Below are positions 53,174 through 62,654 of a stretch of 64,000 nt of DNA, piece by piece; within the stretch, counting starts at the first letter, position 1; every line of letters starts with the position of its first letter. Source of the stretch: an uncultured Paracoccaceae bacterium (GTDB lineage Bacteria > Pseudomonadota > Alphaproteobacteria > Rhodobacterales > Rhodobacteraceae); NCBI GenBank assembly GCA_947495795.1, contig CANMAI010000009.1, positions 1-64,000 on the forward strand. The letters are read 5' to 3'. Under the pieces are notes generated by a model. That model was not told the DNA's origin, did not search any database, and saw only the letters and a list, made by a program, of their open reading frames with translations. The position numbers and the translations under genes are program-made.

Positions 53174-53725
53174 TCAGAACTGGTTGATCAGGCCGAGGCG
53201 GATCTCTGTGCTTTCCATCTCTTCGATATTGACGCCGCTGAGGTAGCTGCGGCCAACTTCTGCCCGGAGACGGATGCCGGGCGCGATGGCGTAATCGGCA
53301 CCGATGCCGAGGCGCAGGCCGCTGGCCTTGCGTGATTGCACATCGTCACCCCGGCGGGCGCGGACCTGTGCTGCCTGAACGCCGACGCGGCCGAAGACGA
53401 TGAGATTGTCAGTTGCCTGAACACCGGCGATGGCGCTGATGCTGGCTGTGCGGTGCGGCTCATAGGCTTCGGAGAGATCCTCCTCAAAGCCGAGGCCGAT
53501 TGCCACTTCGGCTTCCACGGCACCGTAGAGCGCGCCGTTGGACCAGCTGGCGCCCAGAAATCCACCCACCGTTTTCTGGCCGCTGCCCTCGCCCGTATCG
53601 CTTGTGCTGAACGTGCCCACGGCTTCCGTACCGGAGTAAAACCCGTTGAAAACCGTATCTTCAGCGATTGCTGAACCACCCGCGATCGTGGCCATAAACA
53701 GGCCGAGAACCATCTCTTTCATCAT
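53174..53725 (-). CDS. Outer-membrane beta-barrel protein
   Basis: 183 residues. Signal peptide (about 1-22, ending GSAIAED) and alternating-residue beta strands such as GALYGAVEAEVAIGLGF, DNLIVFGRVGVQAAQVRAR and LRLGIGADYAIAPGIRLRAE. The chain ends in a C-terminal Phe (GLINQF), the outer membrane sorting signal. It resembles the small eight-stranded OmpA/Omp25-like porin fold. ATG at 53725 or 53722; AAGGGG lies upstream. Confidence 0.82.
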   Translation of the reverse strand: MMKEMVLGLFMATIAGGSAIAEDTVFNGFYSGTEAVGTFSTSDTGEGSGQKTVGGFLGASWSNGALYGAVEAEVAIGLGFEEDLSEAYEPHRTASISAIAGVQATDNLIVFGRVGVQAAQVRARRGDDVQSRKASGLRLGIGADYAIAPGIRLRAEVGRSYLSGVNIEEMESTEIRLGLINQF

Positions 53726-53962
53726 ACCACCCAAAACCCCTTCTGGTGAGGCTTAACGTGGATGGTTTCGGTTTATACTTTGTTGATATCTGGGCGATCA
53801 GAGGCTCAAATCTTGGTTAATGAGTTGCCTTTACGTCAGCTATTTTTCTAAAGGTTTACTCTAAAATGGATCGTCTTTTGTACGAGGCGGCGCGAAGCTC
53901 GCCCGGCGCGCGATGTGCATTTTCTGTTTGGTAAAGATGTATGCCTGAAGCCCGGTATGGCT

Positions 53963-54430
53963 TCAGTTGGCTTTCTTGGCAGACCACGGAAGAGGGGCCA
54001 CGGGTATGCCGTCTTTCATGAGATCGCGGGCCTCATCGGCGCGGGCCTCTCCGATGATCGCACGTTCCGGTGCTTCGCCATTGTGGATGGCCCGTGCTTC
54101 CTGCGCAAAGTTGCGGCCCACATTCTCGCTGTTCTTCTCCACCTCGGCGCGCAGCTTTCTCAGCGCGGCCTCTGCCGGGCTGGCCGGAGCGCTGAGCGGG
54201 CCGGGCTGGCGTTCCGCGCCAGAGCCTTCCGGCATCTTGGTGGGAAGTGGGGATGCCTTCTGATCCGAAGATGTGACGCGCGGAGCCATTACAGCCTTTT
54301 CCACAGCCTCCGTTCCGCAGACGATGCAGGAGACATGCCCGGCCTTGCGCAGCCGATCATAATCGGCGCTGGAGCCAAACCAACTTTCAAAAGCGTGCCC
54401 CTCGGCACATTTCAACGCATACTTGATCAT
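53963..54430 (-). CDS. DUF1178 family protein
   Basis: 155 residues. The N-terminus MIKYALKCAEGHAFESWF with a later VSCIVCG gives the CxxGHxFxxWF...CxxC pattern of the DUF1178 family, a likely zinc site. A variable Pro/Ser-rich middle and a conserved C-terminus (GRNFAQEARAIHNGEAPERA, GEARADEARDL) follow. Function unknown. Divergent from phoR. Confidence 0.88.
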   Translation of the reverse strand: MIKYALKCAEGHAFESWFGSSADYDRLRKAGHVSCIVCGTEAVEKAVMAPRVTSSDQKASPLPTKMPEGSGAERQPGPLSAPASPAEAALRKLRAEVEKNSENVGRNFAQEARAIHNGEAPERAIIGEARADEARDLMKDGIPVAPLPWSAKKAN

Positions 54431-54564
54431 ACTGCTGCGGATGTCTCCAAACCTGTGATGTGACACTTATAACGCAGAAGAATGAATGCAATCCTTCTTC
54501 TTTCTTGTGAGTGAGAATGATAGGGGCTGGGCGGGTTCAAGGCGCATACAGGAGACATGGGCGC

Positions 54565-55812
54565 GTGATCAGGCCATTTTTTCTGGCGATTGCCGCTATG
54601 TGTGGCGGTTCTCTCGCGCTGATTGCACAATCGGCGGAATTGTCGGCCTTGGCCGTTACCCTTACCACGGCGGGCGTTGCCTGGGCTTTGGGTGCGATGT
54701 TGATGCGCAAACCGGAGGCAGAGCCTGAGGATGAGCGCAAGGATCTGCCCGCGGGGCAGTTTCCCGCAGGGTTGGGCCGCGCCCTGCTGCATCAGATGCC
54801 CGCGCCCCTGATCGTGATTTCCGAGACGGAACGGCTGGTTTACGCAAATCCGGCCGCATTGGCGATTTTGCCCAAGGCATCGCTGGGAACACATTATTCA
54901 GGAATGATCCGCGCCCCTGCGTTTGTGGAGGCTGTGGACAGCATTCTGGAGGATCGCAAGGATACGCAGTGCACATTTACGCTGATGATGGAGCGGGAGC
55001 GGTTCTTCGAGGCGCGTGCCTCGGTGCTGCCTGCCGGGGCGGGTGATTTTGGTGATGAGGATCACGTGATCTTCCAGATCGAGGACCGCACGCGAGACAA
55101 GGCCAGCCTGCAGGCGCGGACGGATTTTGTGGCCAATGCAAGCCATGAGCTGCGCACGCCGCTTGCCTCCATCCTCGGCTATATCGAGACGTTGCAGGGG
55201 CACGCAAAGGAAGACCCGGAGGCGCGGGAGCTTTTTCTGGGCATCATGATGAAACAGGCGAGCCGGATGCAGCGGCTGGTGGACGATCTGATGAGCCTTT
55301 CGCGGATCGAGATGAATGCCCATATCCGGCCAGAGGAGCGCCTTGATATCCATGCGCTGGCGGCGGAGGCGGCACATGCCCTCTTTCCGCTGGCCACGCA
55401 AAACGATGTGATCCTGCAGATCGAGATTGCGACGGATACGGATGGGCCGACAGTGCTGGGCGACAGGGACCAGTTGGCTCAGGTGATCGTGAACCTTGTG
55501 GACAACGCCATCAAATATGGCGGCGCTGGGCAGAAGGTGCGGGTGTGCCCGGCGGAGCCAAGCCCGAAATATCCGGGGCAGGTGGGCATCAGCGTGATGG
55601 ACACCGGGCCCGGGATCGCGCGGGAGAATGTGCACCGGCTGACCGAGCGGTTTTTCCGGGTGAATGCGGGCCAGAGCAAGGACAAGGGCGGAACGGGGCT
55701 GGGCCTGGCGATTACCAAGCACATCCTCAACCGGCATTCCGGGGCTCTGGGGATCGAATCCACACCCGGTGTGGGCAGCACATTTACCGTGTGGTTGCCG
55801 TTGGCCGAGTAG
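54565..55812 (+). CDS. phoR: Phosphate regulon sensor kinase PhoR
   Basis: 415 residues. Two N-terminal membrane helices (IRPFFLAIAAMCGGSLALIA and LAVTLTTAGVAWALGAMLM), a PAS domain (about 75-190), HisKA with NASHELRTPLASILGY and HATPase_c (NLVDNAIKYGG, DTGPGIA, GGTGLGLAITKHIL). It phosphorylates PhoB when phosphate is low. The GTG at 54565 has AGGAGA 9 nt upstream; starts at 54511 or 54517 are possible but lack a ribosome site. It heads the pst-pho cluster, while its partner phoB is at the far end. Confidence 0.92.
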   Translation: MIRPFFLAIAAMCGGSLALIAQSAELSALAVTLTTAGVAWALGAMLMRKPEAEPEDERKDLPAGQFPAGLGRALLHQMPAPLIVISETERLVYANPAALAILPKASLGTHYSGMIRAPAFVEAVDSILEDRKDTQCTFTLMMERERFFEARASVLPAGAGDFGDEDHVIFQIEDRTRDKASLQARTDFVANASHELRTPLASILGYIETLQGHAKEDPEARELFLGIMMKQASRMQRLVDDLMSLSRIEMNAHIRPEERLDIHALAAEAAHALFPLATQNDVILQIEIATDTDGPTVLGDRDQLAQVIVNLVDNAIKYGGAGQKVRVCPAEPSPKYPGQVGISVMDTGPGIARENVHRLTERFFRVNAGQSKDKGGTGLGLAITKHILNRHSGALGIESTPGVGSTFTVWLPLAE

Positions 55813-55862
55813 GCGTGTTTTCTGATCGTGCGGATTTAATCAAAGACTTTCAGCGCCTTGGC

Positions 55863-55880
55863 TTGTCATAAAACCGTCTT
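55863..55880 (+). promoter_or_regulatory. Pho box upstream of pstS
   Basis: TTGTCAT (55863-55869) and CCGTCTT (55874-55880) are 11-nt-spaced direct repeats separated by AAAA, matching the PhoB half-site CTGTCAT at 6 and 5 of 7 positions. A -10-like TAGAGT lies at 55913-55918 and pstS starts at 55982. Confidence 0.6.
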
Positions 55881-55981
55881 TCAATTGAAATAAAAGTGCA
55901 GTTGCTGATGCCTAGAGTTACGGCACGGGCGGCCATCCGGCCCGCTCTCTATGTAACGCAAAGAGAAACCGGAGATTTCCT

Positions 55982-56962
55982 GTGACCCTCACAAAACTCG
56001 TAACACTTGCAGCTGCAGCCTCTATCGCTGCTGGCGCGGCCCATGCCCGTGATCAGATCCGCATTGTCGGCTCTTCCACGGTTTTCCCGTTCTCCACAGC
56101 AGTTGCCGAGCAGTTCGGCAAGACAACCGATTTCAATACGCCGGTTGTTGAAGCCACCGGGTCCGGTGGTGGCCTGAAGCTTTTCTGCGCGGGTGTCGGT
56201 GTTGAGCATCCCGATATCACGAACGCATCCCGCCGCATGAAGTCGAGCGAGTTCGAGCTCTGCCAGTCCAATGGTGTAACGGATGTTGTCGAGTCCATCG
56301 TGGGGTATGACGGCATCGTTGTTGCGAACGCAAAATCCGGCCCCACCTTCTCCATCACACGGGAACAGCTTGTAACGGCGCTCGCCGAGCAGGGCCCGAA
56401 GCCTACGATGTGGAACGAGGTTGATCCTTCGCTGCCCGCAACCAAGATCGAAATTCTTGGCCCCCCACCCTCCTCCGGCACGCGCGACGCGTTTGAAGAG
56501 CTGGTGATGCACGAAGGCTGTGAAGGCGCTGGCATCGAATGCGAAGGTATTACCGTTCGTGAAGACGGTGTGTATGTGGATGCGGGCGAGAACGACAACC
56601 TGATCGTCTCCAAGCTGGAAGCCAACCCGAATGCGCTCGGTGTGTTCGGGTTCTCCTTCCTTGATCAGAACTCGGACAAGATCAAAGGTGCGAATGTGGA
56701 CGGTGTTGAGCCTTCTTTCGAGAACATCGCGGCTGGCGATTATCCGGTATCGCGCTCGCTCTACTACTACATCAAGGCGGCCCATGTGGGCGTTGTGCCT
56801 GGCATTCAGGAATATGCGGCTGAGTTCGCCTCCGAAGCGGCTGCGGGCGAAGAGGGCTATCTGGTGGACAAGGGCCTGATCCCGCTGCCGACAGAGGCTT
56901 TTGGCGCGAACGCGGATGCGATTGCGAACCTGAAAAAGATGACTGGCGAAGAGTGGAATTAA
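55982..56962 (+). CDS. pstS: Phosphate ABC transporter substrate-binding protein
   Basis: 326 residues starting at GTG 55982 after GGAG. Signal peptide (1-21, ending GAAHAR). Phosphate-binding motifs IVGSSTVFPFSTAVAEQFG, EATGSGGG and PPPSSGTRDAFEELV are present. The later region is typical of the longer PstS form of marine and alphaproteobacteria. It delivers phosphate to the PstCAB transporter and lies downstream of a Pho box. A strong hairpin follows before pstC. Confidence 0.95.
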   Translation: MTLTKLVTLAAAASIAAGAAHARDQIRIVGSSTVFPFSTAVAEQFGKTTDFNTPVVEATGSGGGLKLFCAGVGVEHPDITNASRRMKSSEFELCQSNGVTDVVESIVGYDGIVVANAKSGPTFSITREQLVTALAEQGPKPTMWNEVDPSLPATKIEILGPPPSSGTRDAFEELVMHEGCEGAGIECEGITVREDGVYVDAGENDNLIVSKLEANPNALGVFGFSFLDQNSDKIKGANVDGVEPSFENIAAGDYPVSRSLYYYIKAAHVGVVPGIQEYAAEFASEAAAGEEGYLVDKGLIPLPTEAFGANADAIANLKKMTGEEWN

Positions 56963-56983
56963 GCTCTAGCTGACTGAACTAAG

Positions 56984-57012
56984 GCCGGGGCAGCCTTGCG
57001 GCGCGCCCCGGC
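56984..57012 (+). other. Hairpin between pstS and pstC
   Basis: GCCGGGGC (56984-56991) pairs perfectly with GCCCCGGC (57005-57012) over a 13-nt loop, 21 nt after the pstS stop, with no T tract. Such a structure would stabilise the pstS message and reduce transcription into the permease genes. Confidence 0.55.
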
Positions 57013-57065
57013 TCTCATGAGCCCGGTGCCACGCGCACCGGATGGGTGCAAGGGATCAGCGACCA

Positions 57066-58442
57066 ATGCTCGGCTTCACATTCGTTCTCGTCTTTGCGCT
57101 GGCACTCGGATTTTTGATTTTGGGCCGTGCGCGGGCGCGCACAGTGGCAGGCGTCTCTCTGGCCACGCTGCATTCCCGGCCAAATTATCACGGATTGTAT
57201 TCATTTCTCTGGGTGCTGCTGGCCGGTTGGGGCGTTCTGGCAGTGCTGGCGGCCTTGGGTGGCTCTTATGTGAATGCCACGCTGATGACGCAAATCGGGA
57301 GCGCACTGCCCGACAGTCTGCGGATTGAGCGGCAGTTGATCCTGAGCGATGCAATCGCGATTGCGGAAGGTGGTGTCACCTCCAAGACGGGTGAGCTGCG
57401 GACTGCCATTGCGGCGGAATATGCGGGGCTGGAGGGGTTTCGCGTCTGGGCGACGGTGGTTCTGACGCTGGGGATCGCGCTTCTGGCAGGTGCGATGACA
57501 TGGCGCCAGATCAGCCGGGACTGGCGCGCGCGCAACCGATCAGAGCGGATCATCCGCTGGACGCTGCTGGCCTGCGCGGTGATTGCCGTGCTGACGACGA
57601 TCGGGATCGTGCTGAGCCTGATTTTCGAGACGCTGAACTTCTTCAACAATATCGGCTGGCGGGTGGATCAGTACCTGTTCGGCACGCGCTGGAGCCCGCT
57701 TTCAGGCGTGCAGGCCGGACAGCTGGATCCGGCCAAGGTGGGGGCTGTGCCGCTTTTCGCGGGCACCTTCATGATCACCATCATCGCGATGCTGGTGGCG
57801 GTGCCCATCGGGCTTTTCGCGGCGATCTACCTTTCGGATTTCGCCTCGCCGCGCGTGCGGGCCTGGGCCAAGCCGATGTTGGAAATTCTCGCCGGGGTGC
57901 CGACGGTTGTGTATGGCTTTTTCGCGGCAATCACGGTGGCACCGTTTATTCGGGGCACGGGCGAAAGCATCGGGCTGAGCGTTGCCTCGGAAAGTGCGCT
58001 GGCCGCCGGTGTGGTGATGGGGATCATGATTATCCCCTTCATCTCCTCTCTCTCGGACGATGTGATCAATGCCGTGCCGCAGAGCCTGCGCGACGGCTCT
58101 TACGGGTTGGGTGCGACCAAGGCGGAGACGATGCGGCTGGTGGTGTTGCCTGCGGCTCTGCCCGGGATCGTCTCTGCCGTGCTGCTGGGCATTTCCCGCG
58201 CGGTGGGGGAGACGATGATCGTGGTGATGGCCGCGGGGCAGGGTGCGAACCTGACGCTGAACCCGCTGGAGGCCGTGACGACCGTGACTGTGCAGATCGT
58301 AATGCTGATCACGGGGGATACCGAGGCTTCCACGGCTGCAGGGCCTGCCTTCACGCTGGGCTTCACGCTGTTCTGCATCACGCTGGGGCTGAACATTGTC
58401 GCCTTGCGGATCGTCCGCAAGTACCGCGAACTTTACGACTGA
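57066..58442 (+). CDS. pstC: Phosphate ABC transporter permease PstC
   Basis: 458 residues, longer than the roughly 320 of E. coli PstC owing to an N-terminal extension (about 1-190) with extra membrane helices. The ABC permease core is clear: PLFAGTFMITIIAMLVAVPI, EILAGVPTVVYGFFA, PQSLRDGSYGLGATKAET (the EAA loop) and ISRAVGETMIVVMAAG. The ATG at 57066 has AAGGGA 10 nt upstream. pstA starts 10 nt after its stop. Confidence 0.94.
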   Translation: MLGFTFVLVFALALGFLILGRARARTVAGVSLATLHSRPNYHGLYSFLWVLLAGWGVLAVLAALGGSYVNATLMTQIGSALPDSLRIERQLILSDAIAIAEGGVTSKTGELRTAIAAEYAGLEGFRVWATVVLTLGIALLAGAMTWRQISRDWRARNRSERIIRWTLLACAVIAVLTTIGIVLSLIFETLNFFNNIGWRVDQYLFGTRWSPLSGVQAGQLDPAKVGAVPLFAGTFMITIIAMLVAVPIGLFAAIYLSDFASPRVRAWAKPMLEILAGVPTVVYGFFAAITVAPFIRGTGESIGLSVASESALAAGVVMGIMIIPFISSLSDDVINAVPQSLRDGSYGLGATKAETMRLVVLPAALPGIVSAVLLGISRAVGETMIVVMAAGQGANLTLNPLEAVTTVTVQIVMLITGDTEASTAAGPAFTLGFTLFCITLGLNIVALRIVRKYRELYD

Positions 58443-58452
58443 GGACGGGCGC

Positions 58453-60240
58453 ATGGTCGATATGACAGATCTTTCCGCGCATCACGGCAGCAAGGCTTCG
58501 GCGGACCGGCTGAAAAAGCGCAAGGCGGCGGAATGGCGGCTGAAGGCGTATGGTATCACGGCTATCGGGCTGGCGGGGCTGGCGCTGATCACGCTCTTGT
58601 CCACGGTTGTGGGGCAGGCGACGGGCGCGTTGACGGAAAGCTATGTGACGCTTGAGGTGCCGTTGGATCCGGCAGAGATTGACCCGGACGGCACGAATGA
58701 CCCCAAGGTGATCGGCAGGGCCGATTTCGGTGGGTTGGTGAAGGATGCGCTGAAAGAGGCGTTCCCGAATGCGGCTGGCCGTTCCACGCGGCGGCAGTTG
58801 TACGATCTGGTCAGCAGCGGTGCGAGCTTTGAGCTGCGCGACGCTGTGATGGCCGACCCATCGCTGATCGGTGGGTCAATAGACTTTGCGCTGCTGTCTT
58901 CGGATGTGACAGATCTTTACCTGAAGGGTGATTTCGGGCTTCTGCGCTCTCAGCCACATGTGGGTACTTTGGGGATTGTTCTTTCGGAGGATGGAAAGAC
59001 GGCGACGGTCAGCGCCACCTCCAATGATTTTGACAAGGCGTTGGCGACGGTGAAGGGAGAGCTGCTGGATCAGGCGGCCTTTCAGAGGCGGCAGGCGGAA
59101 CTGCAGAACCGGGGCGTGGAGGCTTTCGCGAACCGCCTGGAAAGCGCTTCGGACCCGGATGTGCGGGCGGAGATGCAAAATCAGGTCACCAGCCGGACGA
59201 CGGAGCGGGACAGGCTGATCGCAATCGCGGAAGACCTGGAGGCCCGTGCCCGGAACCCGGGCGGCACGGAAGCGCTGGACGAGACAGCGCCCTCCATCCT
59301 TCTGAAAGTCGGTTCCGGCTGGATAAAGCTGACGGAACTGAACCTGCAGGGCGGAGCGGGCGAGGTGATCGTGCCGATTGGCGACGCGAATGATCTGGCG
59401 CCCGAGGATTGGGGCTATTTCATTCACGATCTGCCGGAAAATGCCCGCAAGGTTTCCGACAGGCAGATCGTGTGGATCGAAAGCCTGAAGCAGAACGGCG
59501 CGGTGGAAAGCGTGTTCAACACCCGCTTCTTCACGGCAGGCGACAGTCGCGAGCCGGAGCTTGCGGGGATTTGGGGCGCTGCGGTTGGCACGTTCTGGAC
59601 GATGCTGGTGACCTTCACGCTGGCCTTCCCGATCGGCGTTCTGGCGGCGATTTACCTTGAGGAATTTGCGCCTAAGAACCGGCTGACCGACTTCATCGAA
59701 GTGAACATCAACAACCTCGCAGCGGTGCCCTCCATCGTGTTCGGGCTTCTGGGGCTTGCGGTGTTTCTGACATTCTTCGGTGTGCCGCGCTCTTCCCCGC
59801 TGGCGGGCGGGATCGTGCTGGCGCTGATGACGCTGCCGACGATCATCATTGCCTCGCGCGCCGCGATCCGCGCTGTGCCGCCATCAATCCGGGATGCAGC
59901 ACTCGGGTTAGGGGCCTCCAAGCTGCAAACCTCGTTCCATCACGTGCTGCCGCTGGCGATGCCGGGTATCCTGACGGGCACGATCATCGGTATGGCGCAG
60001 GCTTTGGGAGAGACGGCGCCGCTGATCATGATCGGCATGGTGGCCTTTATCGTGGATATACCCACCGGTATTCAGGACAGTGCGACCGTGCTGCCGGTAC
60101 AGGTTTTCCGCTGGTCCGATTTTCCGGAGCGGGCGTTCGAGGCACGCACGGCTGCTGCGATCTGTGTGCTGTTGTTGTTTCTTGTGGTGATGAATGCGCT
60201 GGCGGTATTCTTGCGCAAACGGTTTGAGCGCCGCTGGTGA
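58453..60240 (+). CDS. pstA: Phosphate ABC transporter permease PstA with long periplasmic insert
   Basis: 595 residues, about twice E. coli PstA. One membrane helix near 35-60 is followed by a large extracytoplasmic domain (about 65-395, the DUF3333-type extension) rich in charged helices (FQRRQAELQNRGVEAFANRL). The permease core then has ELAGIWGAAVGTFWTMLVTF, NINNLAAVPSIVFGLLGLAV, PPSIRDAALGLGASKLQT and ALGETAPLIMIGM. The ATG at 58453 has GAGGA 7 nt upstream. The insert may contact PstS or PhoR (inference). Confidence 0.93.
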   Translation: MVDMTDLSAHHGSKASADRLKKRKAAEWRLKAYGITAIGLAGLALITLLSTVVGQATGALTESYVTLEVPLDPAEIDPDGTNDPKVIGRADFGGLVKDALKEAFPNAAGRSTRRQLYDLVSSGASFELRDAVMADPSLIGGSIDFALLSSDVTDLYLKGDFGLLRSQPHVGTLGIVLSEDGKTATVSATSNDFDKALATVKGELLDQAAFQRRQAELQNRGVEAFANRLESASDPDVRAEMQNQVTSRTTERDRLIAIAEDLEARARNPGGTEALDETAPSILLKVGSGWIKLTELNLQGGAGEVIVPIGDANDLAPEDWGYFIHDLPENARKVSDRQIVWIESLKQNGAVESVFNTRFFTAGDSREPELAGIWGAAVGTFWTMLVTFTLAFPIGVLAAIYLEEFAPKNRLTDFIEVNINNLAAVPSIVFGLLGLAVFLTFFGVPRSSPLAGGIVLALMTLPTIIIASRAAIRAVPPSIRDAALGLGASKLQTSFHHVLPLAMPGILTGTIIGMAQALGETAPLIMIGMVAFIVDIPTGIQDSATVLPVQVFRWSDFPERAFEARTAAAICVLLLFLVVMNALAVFLRKRFERRW

Positions 60241-60271
60241 GAGCGGTTTCGGGTGAGAAGGGCGGGGTTCG

Positions 60272-61084
60272 ATGGAAGGGTCTGACATGACGAATATGCG
60301 CATAGCCGATCAGAAGGTGAAGCACGCCGAAGTGAAAATCGAGGCGCGTGGTGTGGATGTGTTCTATGACAAGAACCACGCGATAAAGGACGTCGATGTC
60401 GACATTCTCGACAAGACCGTGACCTCGTTTATCGGCCCGTCCGGGTGCGGGAAATCGACATTCCTGCGCTGTCTCAACCGGATGAACGACACGATCGATA
60501 TCTGCAGGATAACCGGCAAGATCCTGATGGACGGCGACGACATCTATGATCGCGGCGTGGACCCGGTGCAGCTGCGGGCCAAAGTGGGGATGGTGTTCCA
60601 GAAACCCAACCCGTTCCCGAAATCGATCTACGATAATATTTCCTACGGGCCGCGCATCCACGGGCTGGTTTCCACCCGGGCTGATATGGACGAAGTGGTG
60701 GAGAAATCCTTGCGGAAGGCGGCGATCTGGGAAGAAGTGAAGGACCGGCTGGATGCCCCCGGCACCAGTCTTTCCGGCGGGCAGCAGCAGCGGCTGTGCA
60801 TTGCGCGCGCGATTGCGACAGCCCCCGAAGTGTTGCTGATGGATGAGCCCTGTTCCGCGCTCGACCCGATTGCAACGGCGCAGGTGGAGGAGCTGATTGC
60901 TGAGCTGCGCGAGAGTTTCTCGGTGGTGATCGTGACGCATTCGATGCAGCAGGCAGCCCGTGTGAGCCAGAAAACCGCGTTCTTCCACCTTGGCGAAGTG
61001 GTGGAGTATGACGAGACGCAGAAGATCTTCACGAACCCGGTGGACCAGCGCACGCAGGATTACATAACGGGCCGCTTTGGCTGA
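60272..61084 (+). CDS. pstB: Phosphate ABC transporter ATP-binding protein
   Basis: 270 residues. Walker [11 protein letters not shown]-loop [15 protein letters not shown], signature [16 protein letters not shown], Walker [14 protein letters not shown] and the switch His in VTHSMQQA. It powers phosphate uptake through PstC-PstA and reports transporter state to PhoU/PhoR. An alternative ATG at 60287 has AAGGG 6 nt upstream and could be the true start. Confidence 0.96.
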   Translation: MEGSDMTNMRIADQKVKHAEVKIEARGVDVFYDKNHAIKDVDVDILDKTVTSFIGPSGCGKSTFLRCLNRMNDTIDICRITGKILMDGDDIYDRGVDPVQLRAKVGMVFQKPNPFPKSIYDNISYGPRIHGLVSTRADMDEVVEKSLRKAAIWEEVKDRLDAPGTSLSGGQQQRLCIARAIATAPEVLLMDEPCSALDPIATAQVEELIAELRESFSVVIVTHSMQQAARVSQKTAFFHLGEVVEYDETQKIFTNPVDQRTQDYITGRFG

Positions 61085-61111
61085 ACCCTATAAGAGAGCA
61101 GGATAACAAAA

Positions 61112-61810
61112 ATGGGACCGCATATTGTAAGCGCCTTTGATGATGACCTGATCGCCATTCAGGCCAAGATTGCAGAGATGGGCGGGCTGGCGGAAGAACT
61201 GCTGAGCCAGGCTCTCGAAGCTGTTGAGAAGCGCGACATCATGCTCGCGCAGAAAGTGATTGACGCCGACAAGAAGATCGACGCGCTTGAGATGGAAGTG
61301 GAGGAGATGACGACGACCGTGATCGCCCTTCGCCAGCCCATGGCGCAGGATTTGAGGGTGCTGATCTCGGCGCTCAAGATATGCTCTACATTGGAGCGGA
61401 TCGGGGATCTGGCCAAGAACATCTCCAAGCGCGCGATGACGTTTTCCAAGGCCGGGCCGATCACTGTGACGTCTTCTATCGTGCGGATGGGGCGTGCCAC
61501 CCTTGCGCAGCTTTCCGAAGTGCTGAACGCCTACACCGCGCGCGATACAGCGCGGGCCGTGGCCGTGTGGCAGAAGGACGTGGACATAGACGAGATGTAC
61601 AACGCGCTCTTCCGCGAGGTTGTGACGTATATGATGGAAGACAGCCGGATGATCGGGGCGGGTTCGCAGATGCTCTTTATCGCCAAGAACCTGGAACGGA
61701 TTGGCGATCACACAACGCATATTTCCGAGATGATTTACTACATCGTCGAGGGCGAGCCGCTGGGCGACGACAGGCCCAAGGGCGAACCGCTCGGGCTGGA
61801 TCTGGAGTAG
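61112..61810 (+). CDS. phoU: Phosphate signalling protein PhoU
   Basis: 232 residues in two three-helix bundles with the paired PhoU motifs: DLRVLISALKICSTLERIGD and MLFIAKNLERIGDHTTHISE. PhoU dampens PhoR signalling when the Pst transporter is active. It begins 28 nt after pstB and is followed by phoB after 4 nt. Confidence 0.96.
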   Translation: MGPHIVSAFDDDLIAIQAKIAEMGGLAEELLSQALEAVEKRDIMLAQKVIDADKKIDALEMEVEEMTTTVIALRQPMAQDLRVLISALKICSTLERIGDLAKNISKRAMTFSKAGPITVTSSIVRMGRATLAQLSEVLNAYTARDTARAVAVWQKDVDIDEMYNALFREVVTYMMEDSRMIGAGSQMLFIAKNLERIGDHTTHISEMIYYIVEGEPLGDDRPKGEPLGLDLE

Positions 61811-61814
61811 GCTC

Positions 61815-62510
61815 ATGGCAAAGGTACTGGTGGTAGAAGACGAAGAGGCGCTGAGCCAGCTTCTGTCCTACAATCTCGGCAAGGAAGGCTTTGAGGTGGC
61901 CACAAGCTTCGATGGGGACGAGGCATTGATGGCTGTCGATGAGGAAAAGCCCGATATCGTGCTGCTGGACTGGATGCTGCCCAATGTGAGTGGCGTGGAG
62001 ATCTGCCGCCGGTTGCGCGCACAGACAGAGACGCGCGATATTCCGGTGATCATGCTGACAGCGCGCGGCGAGGAAGAGGACCGCATTCGTGGGCTGGATC
62101 AGGGCGCTGATGACTATGTGACCAAGCCCTTTTCCATGAGCGAGCTGGTGGCGCGGGTGCGGGCCGTTTTGCGCCGGACACGCCCGACGATCGCGGGCGA
62201 TGTTGCAACCTTTGCGGATATTACGCTGGACCGCGAAACCTGCCGGGTGCGGCGGGCGGACCGGGATATTCATCTGGGGCCAACGGAATTTCGCTTGCTG
62301 GATGTGCTGATGCAGCGCCCGGGCCGGGTGTTTTCCCGTGAGCAACTGCTGGACAGGGTGTGGGGGCATGATGTGTACGTGGAGATCCGGACGGTTGACG
62401 TCCATGTGGGCCGTTTGCGCAAAGCCCTGAACCGGCGCGGTGAGCAGGACCCGATCCGGACAGTGCGCTCATCGGGCTATGCTTTGGATGAAACGTATGG
62501 TGGGCGGTAA
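61815..62510 (+). CDS. phoB: Phosphate regulon response regulator PhoB
   Basis: 231 residues. Receiver domain with acidic pocket VVEDEE, phospho-acceptor Asp in VLLDWMLPNVSG, Thr in MLTARGEE and Lys in YVTKPFS. The C-terminal winged helix is of the OmpR type: LGPTEFRLLDVLMQRPGRVF, then SREQLLDRVWGHDVYVEIRT and DVHVGRLRKALNR. It binds Pho boxes such as the one before pstS. A partial, diverged homolog of its DNA-binding domain lies at 63843-64000. Confidence 0.97.
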   Translation: MAKVLVVEDEEALSQLLSYNLGKEGFEVATSFDGDEALMAVDEEKPDIVLLDWMLPNVSGVEICRRLRAQTETRDIPVIMLTARGEEEDRIRGLDQGADDYVTKPFSMSELVARVRAVLRRTRPTIAGDVATFADITLDRETCRVRRADRDIHLGPTEFRLLDVLMQRPGRVFSREQLLDRVWGHDVYVEIRTVDVHVGRLRKALNRRGEQDPIRTVRSSGYALDETYGGR

Positions 62511-62654
62511 TCCGCCTATCATGCGCTATTGAACGACCACCACGATTTCGCCTCTTTTTCGCTACATCGATCTGCAAATATCGAATTTGTGTTATGGGCG
62601 CCCGAGTCGGGATATGCCCTTCTGTGCAATGTCTTGAAGAATTTGGGAGCTGAC

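Noticed and set aside
53945-53966. Hairpin CTGAAGCC/GGCTTCAG as a terminator for the DUF1178 gene
   Set aside because: It overlaps the stop codon and has no T tract on the minus strand.
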